Both the position numbers and the translations under genes were made by a program. Positions 1 through 9,774 of a DNA stretch of 64,000 nucleotides are shown in pieces (position 1 is the stretch's first letter; each line of letters begins with the position of its first letter). This DNA comes from Galdieria partita (taxonomy: Eukaryota > Rhodophyta > Bangiophyceae > Galdieriales > Galdieriaceae). The stretch is taken from contig BQMJ01000071.1 of NCBI GenBank assembly GCA_025991245.1, positions 94,448 to 158,447 on the forward strand, read 5' to 3'. A model generated the notes under the pieces. The model did not search any database and was not told where the DNA came from. It saw only the letters and a list, made by a program, of their open reading frames with translations.

Positions 1-228
1 ATTTGAAACATATAGACCTTATAGAACGTATGCAAGTTGGTTGATGTGGAAAGTGAATTCTCCTCATTTTGTTATTGCTATGGAAAAGTAAGAAGATACT
101 CTTTCGTTCAAAAAGAAAAGTTCTGTTCTATACACATAGTGTGTTTCTTATGTGAGTATTCAAGAAGAGGAATAAAACTCGATATTCTTTCATCCAATGA
201 TTTGCCCATTCTTGTCCACGTCGAGAAC
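1..228. other. Upstream flank of NIP7
   Basis: No recognisable gene. The NIP7 reading frame stays open upstream to about position 37, but the translated stretch has no family resemblance and the conserved NIP7 N-terminus begins exactly at 229. It is probably 5' untranslated or promoter sequence, or the edge of a neighbouring gene outside the window. Confidence 0.5.
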
Positions 229-881
229 ATGCGCAACTTGACAGAAGAGGAATTGCGTGCAGTTTTTGAGAAACTAGCAAAGTTCATAGGTAAAGATATC
301 AAAGCACTGGTAGAAGAACCAAACGAAGGCTACTGTTTCCGGTAAATAAGCAATGATAGCCTACACTTGAGACTTAGTTGGGAATATTAGGTTACAGAAA
401 GATAGAGTATATTATGTAAGGGAAGTCGTTTCAGCAGCTGCTACCCATATAGCTAGACATAATTTGGCAAGTTTGGGTTTATGTGTTGGAAAATTTACCC
501 ATGGTGGAAGATTTCAAGTGCATATCACGTTTATCACATACTTGGCAAGATTTGCAAAGGTATAAAAGTTGAATGAGGACTATATAGTAGACTGAGGGTT
601 GTGTGTAGTACAAAGTTTGGTTGAAATCACAGTCTGAAATGTCCTTTTTGTATGGAAATAATGTATTAAAAGGTGGAGTTGCGAGATTGACAGAAAACAC
701 TCCCAAAAATCAGCAAGTTGTTGTGTTGAATCAAAATGAAATACCACTTGGCTTTGGTGTAACTGCTCGTTCTTCTTTGGAACTGCAACAAGCTAGTTCG
801 ACCGATTTGATCGTTTTGAATCAAGCAGATATTGGAAGTTATCTAAGAGATGAAGATCATTTTGTAGGTTGTGGACTTTGA
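229..881 (+). CDS. NIP7: 60S ribosome subunit biogenesis protein NIP7, 184 aa
   Basis: NIP7 is a nucleolar factor needed for 27S pre-rRNA processing and 60S subunit assembly; it binds RNA through a C-terminal PUA domain. Exons are 229-341, 391-559 and 609-881, separated by two 49-nt GT-AG introns. The phases agree and give 184 aa, against about 180 in animals. The start MRNLTEEELRAVFEKLAKFI matches the family N-terminus, so ATG 229 is chosen although the frame is open further upstream. Other family blocks are YCFRLQKDRVYYV across intron 1, KYKVWLK across intron 2, SFLYGN, and the PUA region with PLGFGV and NQADIGSYLR. The stop codon is directly followed by an ATG at 882 used by the next gene. 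Identification is confident by family resemblance; the splice sites are inferred. Confidence 0.95.
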
Positions 882-1832
882 ATGTCGACGATGAGCTTTC
901 TATCCCAACAAGGAATAAATAACACTTTTATTGTACATCTGTGCCGCAAGTTCACCACCAACAGTTTGAGATATTCTTCCATGATGGCAACTTGTTGTAC
1001 ACCTTTTGTGACGAGTGAGTGGTTGCATAGCAACTCACAAGTTCAAGTAGTCGATGCTTCTTGGCGCTTTTCCCCGGACGGTCGTTCCTCAAGTTTGTAT
1101 CAAGAGTTTCTTCAAGAAAGGATTCCCAACTCTCGATATTTTGATATCGAGAAAGCAGTCACCAAGGATGATCAAGTTCCCCATTTGTTACCATCGCCTC
1201 AACAGTTTGCTTCCTATGTGGGAACCAGTTTAGGAATAAGTGAAAAGGATACCGTAGTTATATATTCAAGGCCTCATTTGGTAGGTGCTGCACGTGTTTG
1301 GTGGATGTTCCGAGTATTCGGAATGCCCAAAGATCAATGTTTTATATTAAAAGGAGGCATAGAAGATTGGAAAAGACATGGCTATCCCTTAGCCTCAGGG
1401 CCTGAAAAGAGTGACCATTCGAAAACGTTTGTACCCCAGTTTCAACCAAAGTTAGTAGCCAAAGGAGAACAAGTGAAAGAATCAAAGTCAGGTACAGCAC
1501 TTATTTTGGATGCTCGCTCAGCTGGTCGATTTTATGGAACAGAACCAGAACCACGACAAGGAGTGCCTAGTGGTCATATTGAGACGGCTTGTAATCTTCC
1601 GTTTGTACAATTGTTAACAAAAGATGGACAAGATTTGCTTCCCAAGGAAGATTTGATGAAAGTTTTTGAAAGCCACGGTATCGATCTAAGAATGAAGAAG
1701 AACATCATATGTATGTGTGGATCAGGAGTAACAGCTACGGTTGCATTTTTGGCACTTGATCAGTTGGAATATCCAATGGCATGCGTTTATGATGGCTCTT
1801 GGATGGATTGGACGATGAAACAGTTGAAATAA
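882..1832 (+). CDS. 3-mercaptopyruvate sulfurtransferase / thiosulfate sulfurtransferase, two rhodanese domains
   Basis: This intronless gene encodes up to 316 aa. It has two rhodanese domains: the first begins near VDASWRF (residue about 58) and the second near ILDARSAGRF (about 208). The active-site loop CGSGVTA near residue 279 carries the catalytic cysteine. CGSGVTA is the form usual in mercaptopyruvate sulfurtransferases, whereas classic rhodaneses have CRKGVTA, so 3-mercaptopyruvate is the likely sulfur donor. The N-terminus (HLCRKFTTNSLRYSS) is basic and hydroxylated like a mitochondrial targeting sequence and ends before an ATG at 981. Candidate starts are 882, 891 and 981; 882 abuts the NIP7 stop with no spacing, so the real leader either overlaps NIP7 or the 981 start is used. 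The next gene begins 14 bp after the stop. Confidence 0.92.
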   Translation: MSTMSFLSQQGINNTFIVHLCRKFTTNSLRYSSMMATCCTPFVTSEWLHSNSQVQVVDASWRFSPDGRSSSLYQEFLQERIPNSRYFDIEKAVTKDDQVPHLLPSPQQFASYVGTSLGISEKDTVVIYSRPHLVGAARVWWMFRVFGMPKDQCFILKGGIEDWKRHGYPLASGPEKSDHSKTFVPQFQPKLVAKGEQVKESKSGTALILDARSAGRFYGTEPEPRQGVPSGHIETACNLPFVQLLTKDGQDLLPKEDLMKVFESHGIDLRMKKNIICMCGSGVTATVAFLALDQLEYPMACVYDGSWMDWTMKQLK

Positions 1833-1846
1833 AAGACCAAGTATTT

Positions 1847-2458
1847 ATGGAAACTGGAGTTCGACCATCTATTCTACCAAGGTTTAGTGAAGTTTCTCAA
1901 CCATCCCATCGGCCTTGGTCGTCGGCGTTGCACAACAACTGTCGAGAACAATACCATTCCACTACTGTGGTCAACAGTTATACTCAATGGAAGCCTTGGG
2001 GTAAGAAAAGACGAAGACAACCAAAAACAAGTGTGAACAAGAGAAGAGTATCTACGACTACACAGAAAAGCAAAGAGAGTCCTGAAGAAATTGCTCGTTA
2101 TATTGAAGAAAGACGAAGAAAGTGGCCAAGTGCAAAGAGAGTCGAGCAATCCACCAACCATACTATTGTGTCAACCCATAATGGGCAGTTGAACGCTTTG
2201 CAATTGGTGGCTCAAGTATATGACGAGAAAACAGAGGATTCTCCCGGAGTACTTGCATCAAGCCGAGCTGGTTGTGAGAAGAGCAGAAACAACCCACCAA
2301 AAAGTCAAGGCTCAGTTATGGACGGCCACCAAGTTGTACAATCTTATCGTCCAAACTTGTATACATTGTTTGTACAAAAGCATGTGGACAAACAGCATCG
2401 GATCTTGTTGGACTTTATTGGGTTTCTCCATCGTGAAAAATTTTTACAAAATAGTTAA
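1847..2458 (+). CDS. NUFIP1/Rsa1-like box C/D snoRNP assembly factor, 203 aa
   Basis: NUFIP1 (yeast Rsa1) links the R2TP/HSP90 machinery to the snoRNP core protein SNU13/15.5K during box C/D snoRNP assembly. The diagnostic feature is the NUFIP motif EEIARYIEERRRKWPSAKRV (roughly residues 81-100), which follows a basic KKRRRQPK stretch. The C-terminus (PNLYTLFVQKHVDKQHRILL then FLHREKFLQ) resembles the Rsa1/NUFIP tail with its closing basic-hydrophobic pattern. The protein is short beside human NUFIP1 (about 495 aa) and lacks an obvious zinc finger. The frame is open further upstream into the sulfurtransferase gene; ATG 1847 is the first start after that stop. It has a compact same-strand arrangement with NIP7, another ribosome biogenesis factor. 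Moderately confident, because the assignment rests mainly on one motif. Confidence 0.72.
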   Translation: METGVRPSILPRFSEVSQPSHRPWSSALHNNCREQYHSTTVVNSYTQWKPWGKKRRRQPKTSVNKRRVSTTTQKSKESPEEIARYIEERRRKWPSAKRVEQSTNHTIVSTHNGQLNALQLVAQVYDEKTEDSPGVLASSRAGCEKSRNNPPKSQGSVMDGHQVVQSYRPNLYTLFVQKHVDKQHRILLDFIGFLHREKFLQNS

Positions 2459-2650
2459 ATTGTTGGAGGACTTTTAACATCATATTTGTTGTTCCTCATC
2501 TTGTTGTTGAAGATAATGCAACTTGTTCCATTCACGTGAACGTACATGATTAGCATTCTCCTCCATCTCATTCCTACCATTCTCTTCTCCGTGCATCACA
2601 ACTCTAAACTCCCATTATTAGATATTTTCAACACTCTATACAAAATAGAC

Positions 2651-3817
2651 TTACTTGACTTGAGTCATTCTACCAGGGCGTTCCACTCCTACTTTTATCT
2701 TACTAGAAGGTTTCTTTCCACAAATAAGATGATAAAAGGAATGAAAGCCTCTAGGTTCCAAGGTTGTAACTTCCTTCCAAGAATATTTCAACTTTTCCAT
2801 AAAATGAGCCAAATACAATCACTTGTAATTGCTTGCTTACGGTTTCTGCAGTAGTACGATTGCGAAAGACGAGAATAGTATGGAAAATAAATAGACCGCC
2901 CGTAAATAACATAGCTATAAAACAGTAAACAATAAGTATAAACGATATCTAAAAAGCCATTCATTCACGTGAATTCAATATCCATTGATTCAACTCACCA
3001 CCAAAGGACTTGCCAACGCAATACCAAAGGCTTGAGAGTCACTGTGATGAAACAAAGAAGCGTCTGTTTTCAATTTTAAACTTACAGACGCACTAGCAAT
3101 GACTAGACCGCATAAAATAGTCGTAGTACAAATAAAAATATAAAATGTTCGATAATTTCGTCTCCCTTTGAACAATCATCAGTCTCTAGAAAAACATAAA
3201 ACTAGTTGAATTACCAATGCAGTTTCCCAACCAAGGACAGTGATGATCAAATCTCTCGACACAATTGTTACAAGTTGAACAATGGGAAGCTCTCAAAGGT
3301 CTCCATATTCTACAAGTTTCTAAAAGGTACTCAATGTGGGGAATTCGAACTCTACAAGAATTCGTACCGCAATATTTCAAAGAGTAAGGATGGCCATTCA
3401 CGATAATTTCTTTAGGAAGTGGAAATCCTGTCCTAGGGTTTCTTATAACATCTCTGGGTTCCACGGATTGTCTGGGAATAATTCCGGGGTCATCTGTTGC
3501 AGTCAATAATAAAGTTATTATAGAAACGCAAGCAAAGAAGATGGTAAGTGCCAAGAACGTGTAACCTCCCGCCCTCCAATGAGAAATCAGGTAAGCAATG
3601 CTTCAACAAAGGACGTTCAGAGCGGAGGTTCCTATGAGGAAGGACAAACTTACGTTACACCAAAAAAGAGTCCTAATGGAACTATGACTAGTAACAAAGT
3701 AGCAAAGGTGTTTCTATAGTCAGGACCAGTTATTACTTTTCCTCCACAAAAGAACTTGTTATTTGCAGGCCACAATTCGTATTTATAGCGACCTCGTGTG
3801 GCTGCACCTTTTCCCAT
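2651..3817 (-). CDS. DHHC-type protein S-acyltransferase, 321 aa
   Basis: The enzyme palmitoylates cytosolic cysteines of membrane-associated proteins at endomembranes. Five exons are read on the minus strand: 3817-3654, 3600-3215, 3165-2999, 2948-2841 and 2791-2651, with introns of 53, 49, 50 and 49 nt; all phases agree. The order is an N-terminal [20 protein letters not shown], two membrane segments ([31 protein letters not shown]), DDPGIIPR, the cysteine-rich domain ([20 protein letters not shown]), the catalytic DHHC in [19 protein letters not shown] after intron 2, two more membrane segments ([25 protein letters not shown]), then the TTxE motif (NRTTAET). All zinc-binding cysteines and histidines appear to be present. 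It is convergent with the NUFIP-like gene and shares a divergent upstream region with none. Which substrate it acts on cannot be told. Confidence 0.95.
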
Positions 3818-3920
3818 CACTTTTCAAAAGCTTCGTTGCTTCTTAGTACCAGAATAAGCTGGTTCAGTAGATAACATATTTTGAGACCTTTGGCAGGTCT
3901 TGAAAAATGGTCAAATCTTT

Positions 3921-5368
3921 TTATTCAACAGTTGAATGCCACCGAGTTGGGAATTGGTCGAGAAGCGCTTGATATTCTTCTTCTTCTTCCAACATGTTTT
4001 CCTCTTCTCCCAAAGAAGTTGTCTCTAAACTCTTTGGTAAAGGTGCATCTTGTATGGGTTCGGATTGTCCTGCTGGTTGGTTCACTTTCTTCCAAATTCT
4101 TTGACGACTCGTTTCTTGCGAGGAAGACGCTCCTATAGTAGTCGTACTAGTGGTTGCTTGTGATGGTCTTTCCAATGAAGCAGTTTCCTATTAGACACAC
4201 ATAAACATATATGTTTGTTGGATTCTTCTTCTTCTGTCATAATATAGTCAATTACCTCATTCACGGAAATATGATTCTTTTCACCTCGAAAAGAGGAAAA
4301 CTCATTGGCTGCTTTCTAATGTATTCATCAATCCAATTATACATTTGTTCCTATTCTACTTACCTTGACACAGTTCAATAACTCATCCATACCTTCTCCA
4401 GTCGCCGCAGAAATGCTACAACAAGATATCACTCTATAAAACTCCTCCATTGCCAACGCCATGGAACGAGCCAAATTGGAAGAATAATCACCTTCTAGTT
4501 GCTGATTTTCTTTTTTTCTTATCCAACAGGATAATATATCTTCATATACAACACTTACCTGCATTGCCTCATCAAATGTATCAAAGTCACTCAACCACTG
4601 TTGAGCAAACTCGGTAGAAACCAAATCCTTCTTATTCAATACAACAACAAGTGGTAACTGCATACGGTACATAATACTACAAGCATAACTAAAACTATTC
4701 AAAACACAATCTATACTCTCAAGCAGTATCTTACATCATATTGCTCACAAAGGTTAAAGGTTTGGTTGCTCGTGGAGAATCTACGACGTATAACAAAACA
4801 GTAGGAAATGATGAAGCAATGCTTTCTGCTATAATTGAACCCGAAGAAGACCACGTAAAGACCTAATGAACTATCAATAGAGCACAACAAGTTTCCATTA
4901 GCTTTCAATACTTCAACTTGTCCAGGAGTATCCACTACAAAAGTATCCACTTGTTCTTCTCTTGACTCGAGCAACTCTACAAGTTGATCTATTCTGGTGG
5001 CAAAGAGGTTCAACGCAGTCAGTATAGCACCATTGGGACCCAACTGGAACTCTATTTGAACCTAGAGACAATGTATGAATACAAATAACCCATTCTAGTT
5101 GTTACATATACGTCTTTGTAATTCAGTGTGTCTCGAATATCTACATTAGGTTCATATGGAATTTGTATTACTGCAGGATCCAAGTTGATTAGATAAGTAG
5201 ACTGCTCCCTTTTCGACAGTTCGGATGCCATTCTCTTTGCCCAAACTCAGTCACTTGTTGGGATGAACAGTTTTTTCTACCAACCTGGACAAGAGTTGTC
5301 TTCCCGGAACCTGCCATTCCTATAACAAAACAAGCTATAGTATTTCTATTGGGACAAATAGTGGTCAT
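3921..5368 (-). CDS. GPN1: GPN-loop GTPase GPN1 (XAB1/Npa3), 359 aa
   Basis: GPN1 is a cytosolic GTPase that acts with GPN2/GPN3 in assembly and nuclear import of RNA polymerase II. Eight exons: 5368-5285, 5234-5112, 5061-4912, 4862-4735, 4688-4559, 4501-4364, 4315-4256 and 4187-3921; introns are 50, 50, 49, 46, 57, 48 and 68 nt and all phases agree. Motifs in order: P-loop [12 protein letters not shown] near residues 18-28, [19 protein letters not shown], the GPN loop inside [24 protein letters not shown] (G3), SNMIYACSIMY, NKKDL (G4), and [11 protein letters not shown] (G5). The C-terminal tail is acidic ([17 protein letters not shown]), as in the animal protein (about 374 aa). The start is the first ATG ([10 protein letters not shown]). 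This is the most intron-rich gene in the window. Confidence 0.95.
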
Positions 5369-5446
5369 CCAACCAACGGTGTGAAATGCCCACAACAAGA
5401 AATCTCTCTTTTATTCCAAGTATGTGATTCTTATTCTCATTCACAA

Positions 5447-7730
5447 TTACAAACTATCCATGTCAGGAAGTTCGGATAACAAAGTATCTACTGAAGGACC
5501 ACCTTGTGGAGGAGCATCCAAGTCTGCATACTGGCGAGGACCTTGTGCTGCTCGAGGATCTGAGTGTCCTATTCCAGAATTCCTTGAACCACCAACTCTT
5601 CTTCTACCTCTTCTCTTCATTCCACGATACATATGAGAACCACGTAATGCATTCAAAGAGCCAGGAACAAACTGCATCGGTGCAACCATTCCAGAAGGTA
5701 GCAAGACAGGCATGTAACCTGAAGATACACTATACAATATCATCCAGTCACCACTCTAAACCATCCAATCATGACACTTACTTTCTACCCATTCGAATAT
5801 CAAATACTTTGGTATCGTCCAAATGATTGGGATCATTGAGATAATTTTCAATAAATTGTTCCTTGTCTGCCTTTTCTATTACTTTTTGCATTTCTTCGGT
5901 ATGTTTTGTTCTCAAGTGTTTATGTACCTAAACACATCTATCAAAAGAGTGCCCAAGAAACCAATCAAAACTTACGTATTCCTTTCCTTGGAAAAGTTTA
6001 AAAGGTGGAAGTGAACAACGATAACGACCTTGGCCTTCATATTTGGTGTTTTCTTCCAACCACTCTGCAACTCTCTCTTCTCGAAGTGCTTCGCTATCAA
6101 CGGAAACAGTTCCTTTAGGATGATCATAATTTCGTTGCAAAATAGCATTGGCAGGTTCATCTACGCGCCATTCTGCTCCTGTCTTACGATTCGTCTCCAA
6201 CACATCTCCCTTTTGCTGTTCCGAGGCATTATTATTATTATCCTTCTTAGCAGGTCTTAAAGGTGTAGGTGGCAATGGATCATCATCGGGGTCTAAACAC
6301 TCTACACCTGAATAATAACAATAGCCATGAACAAACCTCATATAAAAGGAACAAATATCAATTCTTCTTTCTGTAGATAGACCATCCAACATTTCATCTG
6401 TAAAAGGATTCAAATGAGAAATATTACGTAGATTATCTAAATGCCTCATAACGGCAACTATCTGCTTGGCATCGTGTTCTAAACGACGAGCAGATTGAAA
6501 TAACTCTGGCAATACCACGGGAGTATTACGACGTTTGTCATACTTCTTACGATGCTCATGATTGAAGCGCATATCCAAAACATAATAATCTTCTTCTGAC
6601 TTTTCTATTTGGTCCTGACTGGGTTTCCATACTTTTTGTCCATTCCAATACTCCATTATACTTGTGGCTTCTTCCACACTTTCATAATATGCCCAGCCAA
6701 AACGTTCCAGGTCCTTTTCTGGTTTCACTTCACTTAACTTCAAACGCAATAAATGTACGGGTTCCCAACTATTATCCCCTTTCTTCACATATTTCAAAGT
6801 ATTCTCTAATAACTGTCGACTCATCCAACAAGGTATCCCACGGAGAAAAACACAACTGGAAGGTTCTGAATCGGTTGTAAGCTGTCCTTCTGATTCCATA
6901 TTCATATTAGAATGAAAAGGCTGTTGTTCCTTTCTTGTGTCTTCGTCTTCTTCTTTTATCTCCTCTTCATCCTTATGCTGTTCTTCCTTATTGTCGTTCC
7001 CATTCATATTCGATGTTTCAACAACTTGTTGGGCTTCCAAGAAAGGAGCAAGCGTCTCGATAGATTCTCTCTCCAACATTTCTTTGAAACGTTCCACTTG
7101 TTCTTTACAACTTTGTCTAATTCTGTTGACACGTTCCAGGACTTTGACGGGATGATACTTTTCACAAAACCATTCCTCATTCATATGTTTCTCGAAGAAA
7201 TATTTGGGTTTTCTTTTGTAAAATTCCTTCTTATACAATTTATACGCTTCTTGGGCTTGTTCCGGAGTAATCGAATTGTCTTCACGAGATAAAAACTCCT
7301 TGAAGGACAAGGGTTCATCCTCTTCATCAGAAGACCAGTGAGAATCTCTGGAACTCTTTCTCCTTCTCTTATGAAAAGGGTCATGAGACGAGTATTGTTC
7401 CCTTGAACCAACGACGCGTGACTCCAAAAACGACTCTTCCCAGTCTCTGTGCTGTCTACGACCCAAAGTTTGCATATATTGTCCATGTTTTCCGGTTGTC
7501 ACAAGTTGTTGCGCCACTCGAAAATTGGAAGACATAAAAGGTCCCCTTTGGCCCCCTCGTGAACGATACCTACTTGAGCCTCTTCTAGGAAAACCAATAC
7601 TACCACGTCTAGGAGGTGGCGGGAGTGGTTCCGCGGACGCTTCTTTACTAGTTCCGTCCATAGAAGAATGGCCTAGAGAAGGATTATTCTCTACTTGTTT
7701 TTCTGCAGTTAACAAGGAGCCTTCGGACAT
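5447..7730 (-). CDS. ARS2: ARS2/SERRATE homologue, 727 aa
   Basis: ARS2 (plant SERRATE) binds the nuclear cap-binding complex and couples capped transcripts to miRNA, snRNA and exosome pathways. Exons: 7730-5976, 5927-5782 and 5729-5447, with introns of 48 and 52 nt. An arginine/serine/glycine-rich N-terminus is followed by the DUF3546-type block LSFKEFLSREDNSITPEQAQ and NEEWFCEKYHP, a DUF4187/RRM-like middle (CVFLRGIPCWMSRQLLENT), then the family core ending in the single zinc-finger-like element RYRCSLPPFKLFQGKEYVHK and HLRTKH, EQFIENYLNDPNHL, and the family's terminal YADLDAP. The finger has one cysteine before two histidines, as in animal ARS2. ATG 7730 is the first ATG of the frame. SERRATE-type miRNA function in this alga is inference; cap-complex binding is known for the family. 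Confidence 0.93.
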
Positions 7731-8093
7731 TGCCAATTATCGTACTCCTCAACTTGGAAACCTAGCAAATCGACATATACTATTCAGAAATCTATATTTT
7801 TGGCCGCATTGTATTGGGTATTAATAAACCCTTCATATTGAATACAAACTAACCGTTTACAAGTCTCTCTCAAATGGGAGCGTGAAATTTACCAACTCGA
7901 CAAGCAAAAATCCCATTTCACTTTAAGAATTGTGCGGATGGAATAAGTTTTTTTATAAACGCACAACTGTTTATATACAGTACTGACCAAAGACTTGCAC
8001 TCCATATGCAACTATTGTCAAACGCTACGATCTACTTGTTTCCCCATTTGGTTCCGTTTCATATATATATATATACTAGATGTTCTTACTAGG
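7731..8093. other. Intergenic region between ARS2 and the WLM gene
   Basis: About 360 bp between the start of ARS2 and the end of the WLM protease gene (both minus strand). It is AT-rich with a short (TA)n run near 8060-8075. It should hold the ARS2 promoter and the 3' end of the downstream gene. No ORF or RNA gene is recognised. Confidence 0.5.
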
Positions 8094-9095
8094 TCAAGTT
8101 TCTTCGTTTCCAAGTGAACTGTCGTTCTCTTCTCGTTCAGTATCTTGACTTGCTTTATTTACTCGCAACTTTGCTGCTTCGACTGCAGCTTCACGAGGAC
8201 TCTTCCTTCTCGGCTTCCCTCCCAACGCCCCACTATAGTAACCTCGAGAAGACTCGTCTGTGGTTATTTGTGGCACTTCACTAGCCATGCTGTCCAGTAT
8301 TCTTCTTCCACCGTGCTTCGTCCAGTCTGCTGCTTCGGCATCCTTTTCAAGTTGGTTCATAAAAGCATAAAACTCTCTATTATGTTCTCCATATCTACAA
8401 TGCGCCAATTCATGAAACAATACTTTTAAAATTCTATCATAACTTCGAAAACCTTGCAAGTCATCCGTTCGCAGTCTCAGTTGTATTTCGTCTCCTTTGT
8501 TCAATCCCAACACACATATAGGGTCTACTCCAACTTTTCCATGAGGATACATCTCTCTTATACGAGCAACGGACAAGTTGTATTTGTCCACCACTGCCAC
8601 TACACCACGTTCAGTAGCCAAACGTTCGAGTATTTCTTGCGCTCTATGTTTATCTGGAAAACCTTCCAAAGGAACTATATCACAAAACGTACGTTTCTGG
8701 TCTCTTCCTTTTACCAAAGGTCTGTTTCTAGTCTTTGGTTGCTCCAATGGTCTCAATAACGGGTCACTTTTAGATTGTTGTATTTGTTGCACAGCTTCTG
8801 GAGAACTTGCTAAAACCAGTATGTGTAACTCTCCTTTCTGTTGGTTGAACAACGAAAAGAGCTGTTGTTGGTCGTCCTGAAGCTTCTTCCCAGCTACCAG
8901 TAGAGTTAGAAATTGTACTGGAATATCTACTATTTCTTGTATTTTTCTTTTCAAGTCCAATACTCGACAAGTTTTCTCTACTTGAAAGCGATGTCTCAAG
9001 GAGCGATAACTTATCAACACTGGCAAAGTTGACTGCTCCGTAACATGGATCGGTTGCATATGATCCTTCAATGTCAACTCGTTGCTGAGCATCAT
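8094..9095 (-). CDS. Ubiquitin-like and WLM-domain metalloprotease, 333 aa
   Basis: The protein joins an N-terminal ubiquitin-like fold (VLISYRSLRHRFQVEKTCRV and the following LKRKIQEI...LLVAGKKLQDD) to a WLM domain, a zinc-metalloprotease fold related to Wss1/SPRTN. The WLM core shows VVDKYNLSVARIREMYPHG, LGLNKGDEIQLRLR, and the catalytic motif HELAHCRYGEHN (HExxHxxxxxH), with all three zinc-binding histidines and the catalytic glutamate in place. UBL-WLM proteins are linked to clearing of DNA-protein crosslinks and SUMO/ubiquitin-modified proteins; the substrate here is unknown. The frame also has an ATG at 9140, but codons between 9140 and 9095 come from a CT/CA microsatellite, so the MMLSNELT start at 9095 is preferred. 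It is divergent from CMC1, with 105 bp between start codons. Confidence 0.88.
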   Translation of the reverse strand: MMLSNELTLKDHMQPIHVTEQSTLPVLISYRSLRHRFQVEKTCRVLDLKRKIQEIVDIPVQFLTLLVAGKKLQDDQQQLFSLFNQQKGELHILVLASSPEAVQQIQQSKSDPLLRPLEQPKTRNRPLVKGRDQKRTFCDIVPLEGFPDKHRAQEILERLATERGVVAVVDKYNLSVARIREMYPHGKVGVDPICVLGLNKGDEIQLRLRTDDLQGFRSYDRILKVLFHELAHCRYGEHNREFYAFMNQLEKDAEAADWTKHGGRRILDSMASEVPQITTDESSRGYYSGALGGKPRRKSPREAAVEAAKLRVNKASQDTEREENDSSLGNEET

Positions 9096-9112
9096 CGGAA
9101 TTGTTTCCCTAT

Positions 9113-9157
9113 TCTCTCTCTCACACACACACACACTCATATATATATATATATATT
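9113..9157. repeat. Compound microsatellite (CT)n(CA)n(TA)n
   Basis: A run of CT, then CA, then TA dinucleotides lies in the short divergent promoter between the WLM protease gene and CMC1. It is directly readable in the sequence. Confidence 0.95.
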
Positions 9158-9200
9158 AATATATTGACAAGTTCAACAGTTTCCTCGAATCCAACATTTC

Positions 9201-9572
9201 ATGGAAACTAAAGATCGAGAACAACTTTATGAGCCAATCTTACTTCACTTTGGAGAAAATCAAGTGCCAAAAGAGGTACAAAAGGAAGCTTGGAATGCTT
9301 GCGATGCTTTGGTTCGGAAGTTTAAGGAATGTTCCAAGGTATGTTGTCTGAATCTATTGTAACTTGAAATACAAAATATGCTATTATAGAAACGAACTTT
9401 TTCTGTTTCTTGGGCTTGTCAAGAACAATTACAAGATATGACAGAGTGTATTTATCAATATGAAACAGACGAGGATAATATTCGCAAAGCACGTTGGAAA
9501 GTAGCGAAGGAACATCCATCGGCAGTGAAAGGGTACAGGAAAGTAAAAGCAAACGCTTCCAAGGCATCCTGA
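9201..9572 (+). CDS. CMC1: CMC1-like mitochondrial twin Cx9C protein, 106 aa
   Basis: CMC1 is an intermembrane-space protein that stabilises COX1 with its assembly factors and takes part in copper handling. Exons 9201-9338 and 9390-9572 flank a 51-nt GT-AG intron. The twin Cx9C (CHCH) signature is complete: CDALVRKFKEC in exon 1 and CQEQLQDMTEC in exon 2, each with nine residues between cysteines. The length of 106 aa equals that of the human protein. The middle segment KRTFSVSWAC fits the CMC1 helix-helix linker. Import would use the MIA40 disulfide relay rather than a cleaved presequence, and none is seen. Other small Cx9C proteins (CMC2, COX17-like) are less likely, given the spacing and length. 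Confidence 0.88.
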
Positions 9573-9774
9573 AAGAGTAAGATGGGAGATGATTATCTTC
9601 ATTGGAAAGTGAACAAACTTTTTTTTTAAAAAAAAGAATACTAGTAGAGAATAGGTAGCACAGTTTACTCCCTAGGCAAATATCTTTCCTGTAAATGACT
9701 TGCTTATAACAAGAACAGTGTTCTTCTCTTGATAAGTAGACGTTTCCCGTTACTTTCCAACCCTCACTGATAAG
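9573..9774. other. Intergenic region, convergent gene ends
   Basis: This separates the convergent CMC1 and BAR-domain genes. It contains a T-run followed by an A-run near 9620-9635 (able to form a short hairpin), compatible with polyadenylation signals. No gene is seen. Confidence 0.4.

Noticed and set aside
37-228. N-terminal extension of NIP7 to position 37
   Set aside because: The NIP7 family begins at the MRxLTEEE motif encoded at 229; the upstream residues are cysteine- and aromatic-rich with no family match.
2220-2477. A second + frame over the end of the NUFIP-like gene with a protein-like look
   Set aside because: The other frame is continuous with the NUFIP motif and ends in the expected PNLYxLF...LHREKFL tail; the alternative has no upstream exon.
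6912-7292. Plus-strand hydrophobic ORF opposite ARS2
   Set aside because: A shadow of the glutamate/lysine-rich ARS2 coding strand; antisense of such codons gives F/L/S-rich frames.
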